From assembly GCA_036008175.1 (NCBI GenBank), contig DASYOB010000076.1, positions 1 to 20,534 on the forward strand: a stretch of DNA of 20,534 nt. The letters run 5' to 3'. The notes under the pieces are model-generated. The model had not been told where the DNA came from, ran no database searches, and worked only from the letters and a program-made list of their open reading frames with translations. This stretch comes from DATARH01 sp036008175. Its GTDB lineage: Bacteria; Pseudomonadota; Alphaproteobacteria; ATCC43930; CGMCC-115725. This document shows positions 1 through 7,647 of this stretch, piece after piece. A program made the position numbers and the translations under genes. Position 1 is the stretch's first letter. Each line of letters begins with the position of its first letter.

Positions 1-791
1 CGCTCGGCGAGGTTGATCTCGCCCCATCGTGCGCCCAGCGCCTCGTTGGTGCGCGCGGCCGTCAAGATCGTGAATTCCAGCGCCCTCGCCGACATGCCAT
101 CGCGGCTCCCCAGCTCGGCCATGAACGCGCCGATCTCGGGATAGGGCAGCGCAGGATGGTGTTCGGCCCGATGGACCTTGCTTGGTTTCGGCAGTAGCGC
201 ATCCAAATGCCCGCGTCAGCGCGCCGGGTTTTCGCCGTCGCGATAACCGTGCACCTTGGCGGCGTCGAGCACAGCCTCGATCCGACCGCGCAGCCGATTC
301 GCGGTTTCGGTCCTGGTCGTCCAGATCGGGGTAAGCACCTGCATCATCATCGCGGTGTTGATACTCTCAACCGGCGCGTCGCCCAAGATCGGGTAGGCGT
401 AGGTGGCGAGCGTGTAGCTCCATTGCTGACGGTGGCTGGCGTTCCGCCAACCGGCTTGCTTGCTCTGCACTAGGTCTTCGGCAACCTGACGGAACGTTCG
501 CCTGGTAAGGCGCATCGCTTGTTGCCGAGCAACCTTCGCAGCGAGTGGGTCTATGCCCTCGGTGCGCTGCTTCCGATGTGCCGCGGCCCTCTCGCGCGCA
601 CCTGCAAGACTGACGGCAGGGAACGCTCCCAAGCCCATGTCCCGGCGCTTGCCGTCGAGCTGATATCGGAAGACCCAAGCTTTGGCGTCGGTCGCCGATA
701 CCCGGAGGTAGAGGCCGCCGCCGTCGTGCAGCACGGCTGGCCCGCTGGCCCTGTTGACCTCGATCGCCGAGAGTTTGCCGATCCGCGCCAT
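1..791 (-). pseudogene. P4-type tyrosine integrase, interrupted by a stop codon; 3' end outside window
   Basis: Site-specific recombinase of the phage/genomic-island P4 family, which would cut and rejoin DNA at an attachment site. Residues 1-95 match the N-terminal arm-binding domain (GGGLYLRVS, then MGLGAFPAVSLAGAR), followed by a core-binding domain to about residue 190. At 216-218 the frame meets TGA directly after NPAR. The same frame then continues without a stop to the window edge and reads as normal integrase sequence (RGHLDALLPKPSKVHR, then LTAARTNEALGARWGEI). Relatives have Trp at the stop position, so a TGG-to-TGA change is the simplest explanation. The probable first catalytic Arg is residue 247 (codon 51-53), after the stop; the other catalytic residues would lie outside the window. 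The truncated 191-aa product would lack catalysis. The start is ATG at 789-791, facing the broken recD2 gene. Confidence 0.88.
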
Positions 792-827
792 CGCTTATTG
801 CCCCGCTAAAATGGGGGAATGCCGGTC

Positions 828-852
828 GTTCCCCACTTTGTTCCCCCACTTT
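828..852. repeat. Tandem direct repeat upstream of integrase
   Basis: Two adjacent copies of GTTCCCC(C)ACTTT occupy 828-839 and 840-852. A partial inverted copy (ATGGGGGAA) starts near 811. They lie 20-60 bp in front of the integrase start. Repeats in this position in P4-type elements can be arm-type integrase binding sites or promoter operators. The repeats are seen directly; the role is inferred. Confidence 0.45.
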
Positions 853-910
853 CTTTGAGATTGTACGATACGCCCGGATACGGTGGAAGACAGATCAGCC
901 GCATAAAGCC

Positions 911-2673
911 ATGCGTTTTTGTCGAGCGTGCGACAGTGAGAGATGGCCTGAAATAACAGTGATACGGATGTTCCTGCACGATCACGGCGTCGGCACGGCG
1001 CGGGCAGTGCGCATCTACAAGACGTATGGCGCCGACGCCTTGCAGCTGATCTCGCAGAACCCGTACCGGCTCGCGCGCGACATCCGCGGCATCGGCTTTG
1101 CCAGCGCCGACACGATCGCGATGCGGCTCGGCATCGACAAGAGCGCGACGATCCGGGTGCGCGCCGGCATCTCGCATGCGCTTACCGAGGCGATGGATGA
1201 CGGGCATTGCGGATTACCCGCCGAGGAGTTGATCCCGCTCGCCGATAAATTGCTTGGGGTGCCGCCGGAGCTGATCGAAGCTGCGCTCGCTCTGGAGATC
1301 GAAAGCGGTGCGGTGGTTGCCGATGAAGTCGAGGGCCGCCGCTGCCTGTTTCTCGCGGCGCTGCACCGCGCCGAGCGCGACATCGCCGAAAAGGTCAAGA
1401 CGCTCGCCGCCGGCAAGCCGCCCTGGCCGGAGATCGATGCCGACAAGGCGATCCCCTGGGTCGAGCAGCGCACCGGCCTCGGTCTCGCCGACAGCCAGAA
1501 AGAGGCGATCCGGGTCGCGCTCGGCGCCAAGGTGCTGGTCATCACCGGCGGCCCCGGGGTCGGCAAGACGACGCTGGTCAATTCGCTCTTGCAGATCCTC
1601 ATGGCGAAAAAGCTGCGGGTCGCGCTCGCCGCCCCGACCGGGCGCGCCGCCAAGCGCCTCGCCGAGAGCACCGGCCTCGAGGCGATGACGATCCACCGCC
1701 TGCTGGAAGCCGATCCCGCCAGCGGCGGCTTCCGCCGCGACGAAAACCAGCCGCTCGATTGCGACCTCCTCGTCATCGACGAGATTTCGATGGTCGATGT
1801 GCCGCTGATGCGGGCGGTGGTGCGCGCGCTGCCGGACCGCGCGGCGCTGCTCTTGGTCGGCGACGTCGATCAGCTGCCCTCGGTCGGACCCGGGCAGGTG
1901 CTGGCCGACATTATCGCCTCGGGCGCGGTGCCGGTCGTGCGCCTGACCGAGATCTTCCGCCAGGCCGCCGAGAGCCGCATCGTCCTCAACGCGCACCGCA
2001 TCAACCAGGGCGAGATGCCTGACCTGGCCGCGGCGGAGGGCGGCGATTTCTATTTCGTCGACGCGGCCGACCCGGAAGACGCGGTCAACAAGCTGGTCGC
2101 GATTATCGCGGAGCGCATCCCGCGCCGCTTCGGCCTCGACCCGGTGCGCGACATCCAGGTGCTGTCGCCGATGAACCGCGGCGGGCTCGGCGCCCGCGCG
2201 CTGAACCTCGAATTGCAGCAGGCGCTGAACCCGCCGGGCGAAATCCGCATCGAGCGCTTCGGCCAGGTGTTCGGCCCGGGCGACAAGGTCATGCAGGTCG
2301 AGAACGATTACGACAGGACGTCTACAACGGCGATCTCGGCATCGTCTCGCGCATCGATGCCGAGGCCGGCGAGATCACCGTCGATTTCGACGGCCGCCCG
2401 GTCGAATACGCCAGCGGCGAACTCGACGAGCTGGCGCTCGCCTATGCGACGACGATCCACAAGAGCCAGGGCTCGGAATACCCGGCCGTGGTGATCCCCT
2501 TAGCGACGCAGCACTACCCGATGCTGCGGAAGAACCTGGTCTATACCGGCATCACCCGCGGCAAGCGCCTCGTCGTGCTGGTCGGCCAGCGCCGCGCCTT
2601 GGCGATCGCGGTGCAGGGCCAACAGGCGAAACGCCGCTGGTCGAAGCTGCGCGAGTGGCTGGCGGCCGGTTGA
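911..2673 (+). pseudogene. recD2: RecD2-like ATP-dependent DNA helicase, 5'-truncated and frameshifted
   Basis: Superfamily 1B helicase of the RecD2/TraA type. Counting from 911, Walker A (GGPGVGKTT) is at residues 213-221, Walker B (VIDEISMVD) near 288-296, and GDVDQLPSVGPG at 318-329. Two lesions are visible. First, recognisable family sequence begins only around WPEITVIR (about 944), so roughly 150-190 N-terminal residues (OB-fold and part of the helix-hairpin-helix region) are missing. Second, after NDYDR at about 2315 one base is lost (GACAGGAC where GACAAGGAC is expected). The reading then continues in the next frame as DVYNGDLGIVSRID, through the C-terminal motif YATTIHKSQGSEYPAVVIP, to KLREWLAAG and TGA at 2671-2673. 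The original frame runs to 2494 as nonsense. The gene abuts the integrase head-to-head, so the element probably inserted into or next to it. Function is almost certainly lost. Confidence 0.88.
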
Positions 2674-2684
2674 CCCTACCTCGC

Positions 2685-2796
2685 CGGGATTGCTTCGCGG
2701 AGTTTATCCTCGGGCGGCGCAACGCCCGGCCCGAGGGCTCGCAATGACGCCAATAATGCTTGTCATTGCGAGGAGCGCAGCGACGAAGCAATCTCG
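2685..2796. repeat. Palindromic dispersed repeat (GTCATTGCGAGG core)
   Basis: The right arm at 2762-2796 matches 34 of 35 bases of the arm at 15978-16012. The inverted left arm (ATTGCTTCGC, then CTCGCAATGAC ending at 2748) is interrupted by its own strong hairpin, CCTCGGGC at 2708-2715 paired with GCCCGAGG at 2729-2736. Elements with this core are common intergenic REP/MITE-like sequences. It separates the recD2 remnant from the hydrolase and may also end transcription, although no T-tract follows the hairpin. Confidence 0.8.
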
Positions 2797-2815
2797 ATGA
2801 GGACGGAACATCAAC

Positions 2816-3772
2816 ATGTCATCGATTGAGCCGATGCCAACATTGCATCCGCAAGTTCAACAAGCCTTGAAGGCCATGCAGGCGGCCGGGCTGCGGCCGA
2901 TCGAAGCGATGAGCCCGGCCGAGGCGCGCCTCCAGATGGAAGAAACCGCGCGGGCCCGCAAGGCCGAGCCATTGCCGGTGGCCCGGATCGAGGAGCATAC
3001 GATGCCCGGCCCCGCGGGGCCGATCCGCCTGCGGCTCTATTTCCCCAACGCGGCCGGCCCGCCGCCGGCGATCGTCTACTACCATGGTGGCGGCCATGTG
3101 ATCGGCAGCCTCGACACCCACGATCTGATCGCGCGCAATTTGTGCGCCGGCGCCGAGGCGCTGGTCGCCTCGGTCGATTACCGCATGGGGCCGGAACACA
3201 AATTTCCGGCCGCGGTCGAGGATTCGTTCGCGGCGCTGGAATGGGTGCACGCCAACGCCGGGAGCTTCGGCGCCGATCCGGAAAGGCTCGGCGTGCATGG
3301 CGACAGCGCCGGCGCCAACCTCGCCGCGGTCGTCGCGCTGATGGCGCGCGATGCCGGCGGCCCGTCTTTGCGGCTGCAATCGCTGGTCTATCCGGTCGCC
3401 GATTACACGCTGAGCACTCCCAGCTACCAGAAATTTGCCGCGGGGTACGGCATCCTGACGCGCGACGCGATGGTCTGGTTTCAGAAGTACTATCTGCGCA
3501 GCCTGGCCGATGCCGAGGATTGGCGCGCCTCGCCGATCAAGGCGCCAAGCCTCGAAGGGGTCGCGCCGGCGATCGTCGTGACAGCCGAATGCGACGTGCT
3601 GCACGACGAGGGGCAGAACTATGCCGAAGCGTTGCGTGCCGCCGGCGTCCCGGTCGAGTACCGCGAGTTTCCCGGCATGATCCACGGCTTCTTCGGCATG
3701 GTGCCGGCGGTCGACGACGCGATGGCGGCGCAGCGGATCGTCGCCGCCGTGTTCAAGCGCGCCTTCGGCTGA
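2816..3772 (+). CDS. Alpha/beta hydrolase, hormone-sensitive-lipase (GDXSAG) family esterase
   Basis: Cytoplasmic carboxylesterase/lipase of the HSL family that hydrolyses short-chain acyl esters; the natural substrate cannot be told. All hallmarks are present in 318 aa: the oxyanion-hole HGGG at 90-93, the nucleophile elbow GDSAG at 162-166 (Ser164), the acid Asp260 in AECDVLHDEG, and the catalytic His290 in GMIHGFFGM. No signal peptide is seen, and the length is normal for the family (300-320). The first 60 residues form the usual N-terminal cap, so the ATG at 2816 fits. A weak ribosome site (GAGGA, 2799-2803) lies upstream, just after the palindromic repeat. The next gene starts about 70 bp downstream and is unrelated. 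Confidence 0.92.
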   Translation: MSSIEPMPTLHPQVQQALKAMQAAGLRPIEAMSPAEARLQMEETARARKAEPLPVARIEEHTMPGPAGPIRLRLYFPNAAGPPPAIVYYHGGGHVIGSLDTHDLIARNLCAGAEALVASVDYRMGPEHKFPAAVEDSFAALEWVHANAGSFGADPERLGVHGDSAGANLAAVVALMARDAGGPSLRLQSLVYPVADYTLSTPSYQKFAAGYGILTRDAMVWFQKYYLRSLADAEDWRASPIKAPSLEGVAPAIVVTAECDVLHDEGQNYAEALRAAGVPVEYREFPGMIHGFFGMVPAVDDAMAAQRIVAAVFKRAFG

Positions 3773-3817
3773 GAGAGACAATTGCGCCAAGCGTACGCCT
3801 CAATTTGCCATCTCCGT

Positions 3818-3938
3818 CCTTTAGGGGGGAGAGGGAGGGGACCCGGTGCGCAGCGCCGGGGAGGGTGAGGTGGGCGTCGAGCCCCTGGAATCCACCACCT
3901 CACCCCAACCCTCTCCGCCCCCGGGGGTGGAGAGGGAG
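3818..3938. repeat. G-rich/C-rich inverted repeat element
   Basis: A G-rich arm (GGGGAGAGGG-type and GGTGAGGTGG at 3864-3873) is followed by a C-rich arm. CCACCTCACC at 3895-3904 is the exact complement of 3864-3873, with a 21-nt loop, and CCCTCTCC follows. The composition and the CCTCACCCCAACCCTCTCC core are typical of dispersed intergenic repeats in many proteobacteria. The element runs into the presumed start of the chromate transporter frame. Confidence 0.7.
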
Positions 3939-4493
3939 CACGTCGGCGCTCACGCCCCCGTCACATTGCCGGCGCTGTTCGTCACTTTCCTGAAGGTCTC
4001 GCTCGCCGGCTTTGGCGGGCCAATGGTCTGGGCGCGGCGGATCGTCGTCGAGCGGTTGCGCTGGATGAGCGATGCGGAATTCGCCGACCTGCTGACCCTC
4101 TGCCAGTTCCTGCCCGGACCCAACGTCGTCAGTATCGCCGTCTGCGTCGGCGCGAAATTCCGCGGGTCGGCCGGGGCGCTGGCCAGTCTGGCAGGGTTCA
4201 TCCTGGTTCCGTGTGCGGTCGGCTTCGCGCTCGGCGCGCTCTTTCTCAACTACGCGCATCTCGGCCTGCTGCAGAATGTCCTGCGCGGGATTTCCGCCGC
4301 GGCGGCGGGGCTGATCATCGCCACCGGCGCCCGGCTGCTGTTGCCGCAGCGCCGCCGGCCGATCGCACTGCTGTTTGCGGTGCTCGCCTTCGCCGGCTTG
4401 GCCGTCGTCAAGCTGCCGCTGCTGCTTGTCGTGCTTGCTCTGGCGCCGGTCAGCATCGCCGCAGCGGCGATCGAAGGCGCGAGGGCCGGATGA
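3846..4493 (+). CDS. Chromate transporter family protein, N-terminal half (split CHR)
   Basis: Short-chain CHR-family inner-membrane protein. Family members export chromate or related oxyanions as a pair of homologous halves. Visible signs are FLKVSLAGFGGPMVW, then the signature QFLPGPNVVSIAVCVG, followed by hydrophobic segments (ALASLAGFILVPCAVGFALG; VLRGISAAAAGLIIATG; and a C-terminal pair). The start is uncertain. GTG at 3846 has a good ribosome-site-like GGAGGGG but lies inside the repeat, and the first 30 or so residues (GEGEVGVEPLESTT...) are translated repeat. GTG at 3927 would give 188 aa, closer to the family, but has no clear ribosome site. The stop overlaps the next gene by 4 bp (ATGA), so the two halves are translationally coupled. 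Confidence 0.85.
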   Translation: MRSAGEGEVGVEPLESTTSPQPSPPPGVEREHVGAHAPVTLPALFVTFLKVSLAGFGGPMVWARRIVVERLRWMSDAEFADLLTLCQFLPGPNVVSIAVCVGAKFRGSAGALASLAGFILVPCAVGFALGALFLNYAHLGLLQNVLRGISAAAAGLIIATGARLLLPQRRRPIALLFAVLAFAGLAVVKLPLLLVVLALAPVSIAAAAIEGARAG

Positions 4494-5014
4494 GCGCCCC
4501 GGCCGCCCTGGTCTCGCATCTTGTGCTGCTGTCGCTGATCAGCTTCGGCGGCATCCCGTCGGTGCTGCCGGATCTGCACGATTTCGTGGTGACCGCCCAC
4601 GGCTGGCTCAGCGACCGCGACTTCGCCAATTGCTTCGCGGTCGTACAGGCGATCCCCGGCCCGAACATGATCCTGATGATGAGCTTTATCGGCTGGAAGG
4701 TCGGCGGGCTGCCGACCGCGATCGCCAGCGGATTCGCCACGTTCGCGCCATGCTGCGCGGTGAGCTTCTCTGTATTTCGGGTATGGGATCGCTTTCGCGA
4801 CACGGCGTGGCAGCGAGTGGTGCGCCGCGGTCTGGCGCCGGTCACGATTGGGCTCGTCATTGCCGGCGGCTATGTCATGGCGCGCGCCGGCGATGCCGGA
4901 TGGACGAGCTTCGCGGTCACCGCCGCGGCAGCGGCGCTGCTGCTCGCGACGCGGATAAATCCCTTGATCCTCGTGGCGGCCGGCGCCGCGCTCGGCGCCA
5001 TCGGCGTCCTTTAA
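4490..5014 (+). CDS. Chromate transporter family protein, C-terminal half (split CHR)
   Basis: Second half of the two-gene CHR pair, 174 aa, inner membrane. It repeats the family pattern: LLSLISFGGIPSVLPDLH at the start, then the signature VQAIPGPNMILMMSFIGWKVGG, then about four further hydrophobic segments. ATG at 4490 overlaps the TGA of the first half. The paired short proteins are expected to form one antiparallel transporter; substrate (chromate or sulfate-like anion) is by family only. No adjacent chrB-type regulator is visible, so regulation is unknown. Confidence 0.87.
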   Translation: MSAPAALVSHLVLLSLISFGGIPSVLPDLHDFVVTAHGWLSDRDFANCFAVVQAIPGPNMILMMSFIGWKVGGLPTAIASGFATFAPCCAVSFSVFRVWDRFRDTAWQRVVRRGLAPVTIGLVIAGGYVMARAGDAGWTSFAVTAAAAALLLATRINPLILVAAGAALGAIGVL

Positions 5015-5066
5015 CCCGGCGGCGGAGCCTTGCCGGAACCGGAGATCAGCCCGGCGGGAGGTGCGT

Positions 5067-5127
5067 TTGACTCGCCTGCAGGGCGAGCCTAGCCTCGATC
5101 CTGAACCATCAGGCGGTTCGAACCGCC
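5067..5127 (+). promoter_or_regulatory. Candidate promoter and operator for the amidohydrolase
   Basis: TTGACT at 5067-5072 and TAGCCT at 5090-5095 are 17 bp apart, a possible -35/-10 pair with a weak -10. An inverted repeat CTCGCC-N5-GGCGAG (5071-5087) fills the spacer. A perfect 16-bp palindrome GGCGGTTCGAACCGCC (5112-5127) lies between this promoter and the ribosome site GGGAGG (5135-5140). The palindromes are seen; a repressor acting there is inferred. Confidence 0.4.
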
Positions 5128-5145
5128 ATCTACCGGGAGGAAAGC

Positions 5146-6609
5146 ATGAGCGCCCACCGCACCCCCGAGCAGATCCGCTCGCAGTTGAAGCATCCGGTCG
5201 TCGACGGCGACGGCCATTGGCTCGAATACGCGCCGGTCTTCAGCGAGAAGATGCGCAAGGCGGGCGGCGACAAGGCCGCGGACGGGTTTCTTGCGGCGCT
5301 GCGCTCGACCACCGACGCCCTGAAGATGACCCCGGAAGAGCGCCGCCGGCGCCGCGTCGCGATGCCCAATTTCTGGAACCGCCAGGCCGAGAACACGCTC
5401 GACCGCGCCACCGCGATGATGCCGAAGATGCTGTACGAGCGGCTCGACGAAATCGGCCTCGATTTCGCGATCGTCTATCCGACCGCCGGCCTCAGGCTGC
5501 CGCGCATCAAGGACGGCGAGACCCGCCGCGCCGTGATCCGCGCCTACAACATCGTCTCGGCCGAATATTTCCGCGGCCTCGAAGACCGGCTGACCCCGGC
5601 GGCGATAATCCCGATGCACCACCCCGAGGAGGCGATCGCCGAGCTCGAATTCGTGACCAAGCAACTCGGCTCCAAGGTCGGCATGTTCGGCAGCGGCATG
5701 AGCCGCAAGATCCCCGCCGCCGCCAATGACCCGGAATCGGAGAAATTTGCCGTTTCGTACGACGTCTTGGCGATAGACAGCGAGTACGATTACGACCCGG
5801 TCTGGGCGAAATGCGTGGAAGTCGGTATCGCGCCGACCTTCCACAGCAGCGCCAGCGGCCAAGGGTTGCGCAACTCGCCGTCGAATTTCGTCTACAACCA
5901 CATCGGCCATTTCGCCGCCGCCGGCCACGCCGTGTCCAAAGCGATCTTCCTCGGCGGCGTAACTCGACGCTTCCCTGAGCTCCGCTTCGCGTTTCTCGAA
6001 GGCGGCGTCGGCTGGGCCGCCCAGCTGTTCGGCGATCTGATCGAGCATTGGGAGCGGCGCGGCGCCCCGGCATTGGAGCGCATGAAGCCGGAGAAGCTCG
6101 ACCGCAAGCTGTTGCTGAACCTGGTCGAGAAGCACGGCTACGACGACATCGCGGCGGCCTTGAAGGCGCGCGACGGCTGGCCCAGCCCCGACACGCAGGA
6201 TCTGACCGGGAATCGCGACGAACTCGACGATTTCGCGCCGTGCAAGATCACCCGCAAGGAGGATTGGATCGACCTCTACGCCAAGCCCTTCTATTTCGGC
6301 TGCGAGGCGGACGACCGCATGAACGCGACGGCCTTTGGGCGCGGCAACCCATTCGGCGCCAAGCTCAACGCGATCTTCAGCTCCGATATCGGCCATTTCG
6401 ACGTGATCGACTTCCGCGACCCGCTCCCGGAAGCGCACGAGCTGGTCGAAAAGGAGCTGATCACCGAAGCCGATTTCCGCGACTTCGTCTTCGCCAATTC
6501 GGTGCGGCTCTGGGGCACCCAAAACCCGCGCTTCTTCGACGGCACGGTCGTCGCCAAGGAGGCCGCCGAGGTGCTGAACGGCACCGCGATGCGCGCCGCC
6601 GCCGAATAA
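5146..6609 (+). CDS. Amidohydrolase 2 family metal-dependent hydrolase (ACMSD-like fold)
   Basis: TIM-barrel metal enzyme of the amidohydrolase-2 group (relatives hydrolyse C-C or C-N bonds of aromatic or dicarbonyl acids; true substrate unknown). Likely metal and active-site residues are the N-terminal DGDGH (20-24, a variant of the usual DxHxH), His233 in TFHSSASG, His255 in NHIGHF, Glu285 in FLEGGVGW and Asp414 in FSSDIGHFD. At 487 aa it is longer than classical ACMSD (about 330), with extra helices around 40-90 and 310-380, as in the long subgroup often found with aromatic-degradation genes. ATG at 5146 has a strong GGGAGG ribosome site 5 bp upstream. It stands alone between intergenic regions. 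Confidence 0.85.
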   Translation: MSAHRTPEQIRSQLKHPVVDGDGHWLEYAPVFSEKMRKAGGDKAADGFLAALRSTTDALKMTPEERRRRRVAMPNFWNRQAENTLDRATAMMPKMLYERLDEIGLDFAIVYPTAGLRLPRIKDGETRRAVIRAYNIVSAEYFRGLEDRLTPAAIIPMHHPEEAIAELEFVTKQLGSKVGMFGSGMSRKIPAAANDPESEKFAVSYDVLAIDSEYDYDPVWAKCVEVGIAPTFHSSASGQGLRNSPSNFVYNHIGHFAAAGHAVSKAIFLGGVTRRFPELRFAFLEGGVGWAAQLFGDLIEHWERRGAPALERMKPEKLDRKLLLNLVEKHGYDDIAAALKARDGWPSPDTQDLTGNRDELDDFAPCKITRKEDWIDLYAKPFYFGCEADDRMNATAFGRGNPFGAKLNAIFSSDIGHFDVIDFRDPLPEAHELVEKELITEADFRDFVFANSVRLWGTQNPRFFDGTVVAKEAAEVLNGTAMRAAAE

Positions 6610-6757
6610 ACTCGCGCACCTGAGATCCCTCGGTTCGGCGGGGCGGGCATCGGCGCGAGCCGCAAAAGGGTGCGCGGATAATTCGCCGCTGACGCCTGCG
6701 GAAGGGGGCGATGCGGCGCGCCCCCGGCTTTAGCCTGCGGAAATTCCCGCTAGCCAA

Positions 6758-6786
6758 TTGCGCGCAAGTGAGCGGCTGGTTATTCT
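6758..6786 (+). promoter_or_regulatory. Possible promoter/operator of the globin gene
   Basis: A 10-bp palindrome TTGCGCGCAA (6758-6767) lies about 80 bp before the globin start. Its first half can be read as a poor -35, with TATTCT (6781-6786) as the -10 after 17 bp. Both boxes are weak matches. Apart from this, 6610-6847 shows no gene. Confidence 0.25.
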
Positions 6787-6847
6787 ACCTGTCGGTATCG
6801 GGCCGAACAGTCGTCGACTGCGTCCGCTCGCAGAACGAGGGAGACCA

Positions 6848-7336
6848 ATGAAGCGCTCTTGGATGATGAGTTTCGCCGCGCTGGCGGCCGCGACGAGCCT
6901 CGCGGCCTGTGCCAATATGGGCCCGCCGCCGCCGCCTCCGCCCCCGCCGATGGCGGCAGCGCCCCCGGCCACGCTTTATCAACAGCTCGGCGGACAGCCG
7001 GCGATCGAGGCGGTGGTCAAGGATTTCGTTGAAAACCAGGTCGCCCCCGATCCTCGGATCAACCGCTTCTTTGTACCCACGATCAAAAACCATCGCGTTC
7101 CGGAGCTCGAGGCCGCGCTGGTTGACCAGATCTGCCAGGCGACAGGTGGCCCCTGCGTCTATAAGGGCCCATCGATGGTGGCCGTGCATCACGGCATGCA
7201 CATCACTGACGCCGACTTCGGCGCGCTGGTCGATGATCTCGTCAAATCGTTGAACAAGTTCAACGTTCCGCCGCCGCTGCAGCAGCAGCTGCTGGGGATT
7301 CTCGGGCCGTTGAAAAGCCAGATCGTAAACGTCTGA
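6848..7336 (+). CDS. Group 1 truncated haemoglobin-like lipoprotein
   Basis: Predicted lipid-anchored globin, 162 aa. The signal peptide is MKRSWMMSFAALAAATSLAA with lipobox LAAC and Cys21 as the acylation site. A Pro/Ala linker follows (nine consecutive Pro from residue 26). Residues 42-160 match group 1 truncated haemoglobin: LYQQLGGQPAIEAVVKDF at the A/B helices, the RFF of the CD region, GGPCVYKGPSM, the proximal-His motif VHHGMHITDADF (His114 by alignment), and C-terminal LLGILGPL. The usual B10 Tyr after DF appears to be Val61, which would weaken oxygen stabilisation. Haem binding and export are inferred. ATG 6848 was chosen over upstream in-frame starts because it gives the signal peptide and follows GAGGGAGA. 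Two terminators end the unit. Confidence 0.88.
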   Translation: MKRSWMMSFAALAAATSLAACANMGPPPPPPPPPMAAAPPATLYQQLGGQPAIEAVVKDFVENQVAPDPRINRFFVPTIKNHRVPELEAALVDQICQATGGPCVYKGPSMVAVHHGMHITDADFGALVDDLVKSLNKFNVPPPLQQQLLGILGPLKSQIVNV

Positions 7337-7353
7337 CCCGGTAGCCGCCGCAC

Positions 7354-7391
7354 GGGCGCCGCGGAGTTGATCCGCGGCGCCCATCATTTTT
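7354..7391 (+). terminator. Strong intrinsic terminator of the globin gene
   Basis: A perfect 12-bp stem (GGGCGCCGCGGA at 7354-7365 pairs with 7371-7382) with a GTTGA loop is followed after ATCA by five T (7387-7391). It lies 17 bp after the globin stop. Confidence 0.88.
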
Positions 7392-7394
7392 CAG

Positions 7395-7421
7395 GCGCCC
7401 GGCAAGGCGCGAGATTTTTTT
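7395..7421 (+). terminator. Second, tandem intrinsic terminator
   Basis: GCGCC (7395-7399) pairs with GGCGC (7406-7410) around a CGGCAA loop, followed by GAGA and seven T (7415-7421). It begins 3 bp after the first terminator ends, insulating the kinase from the globin. Confidence 0.65.
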
Positions 7422-7647
7422 ATCGACTGGCCATATCGCCTCCGAGGCCGCAGACCGCCAGAATTAATCGCGGTCAGTCAGAGCATCGGAGAAGTTGCGT
7501 AAACCGCAACGGTTATCACCTCTGCTCCATCAAATAACAGCGAGGGCACTGGAAACGCGGGAACTTCATCCGGGATCGCCCGTGTATTTTACGGAATTTT
7601 TACTATCATAACGTAGAAGCCGCCGGACACCCGCTCGGCTGCGGCTT
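7422..7647 (+). promoter_or_regulatory. Non-coding leader of the histidine kinase with inverted repeats
   Basis: No gene is seen between the terminators and the kinase. Inverted repeats are GACCGC-N11-GCGGTC (7453-7475) and GTTGCG-N5-CGCAAC (7494-7510). The second overlaps a further palindrome, AACCG-CAA-CGGTT. An AT-rich patch near 7583-7612 is a likely promoter area, but no convincing -35/-10 pair stands out. Confidence 0.35.

Noticed and set aside
5112..5127. GGTTCGAACC resembles a tRNA T-arm
   Set aside because: The loop is six, not seven, bases, and no anticodon or acceptor stem can be found around it.
5089..6522. Long minus-strand open frame opposite the amidohydrolase
   Set aside because: It is a GC-rich shadow frame; the plus strand carries the conserved catalytic motifs.
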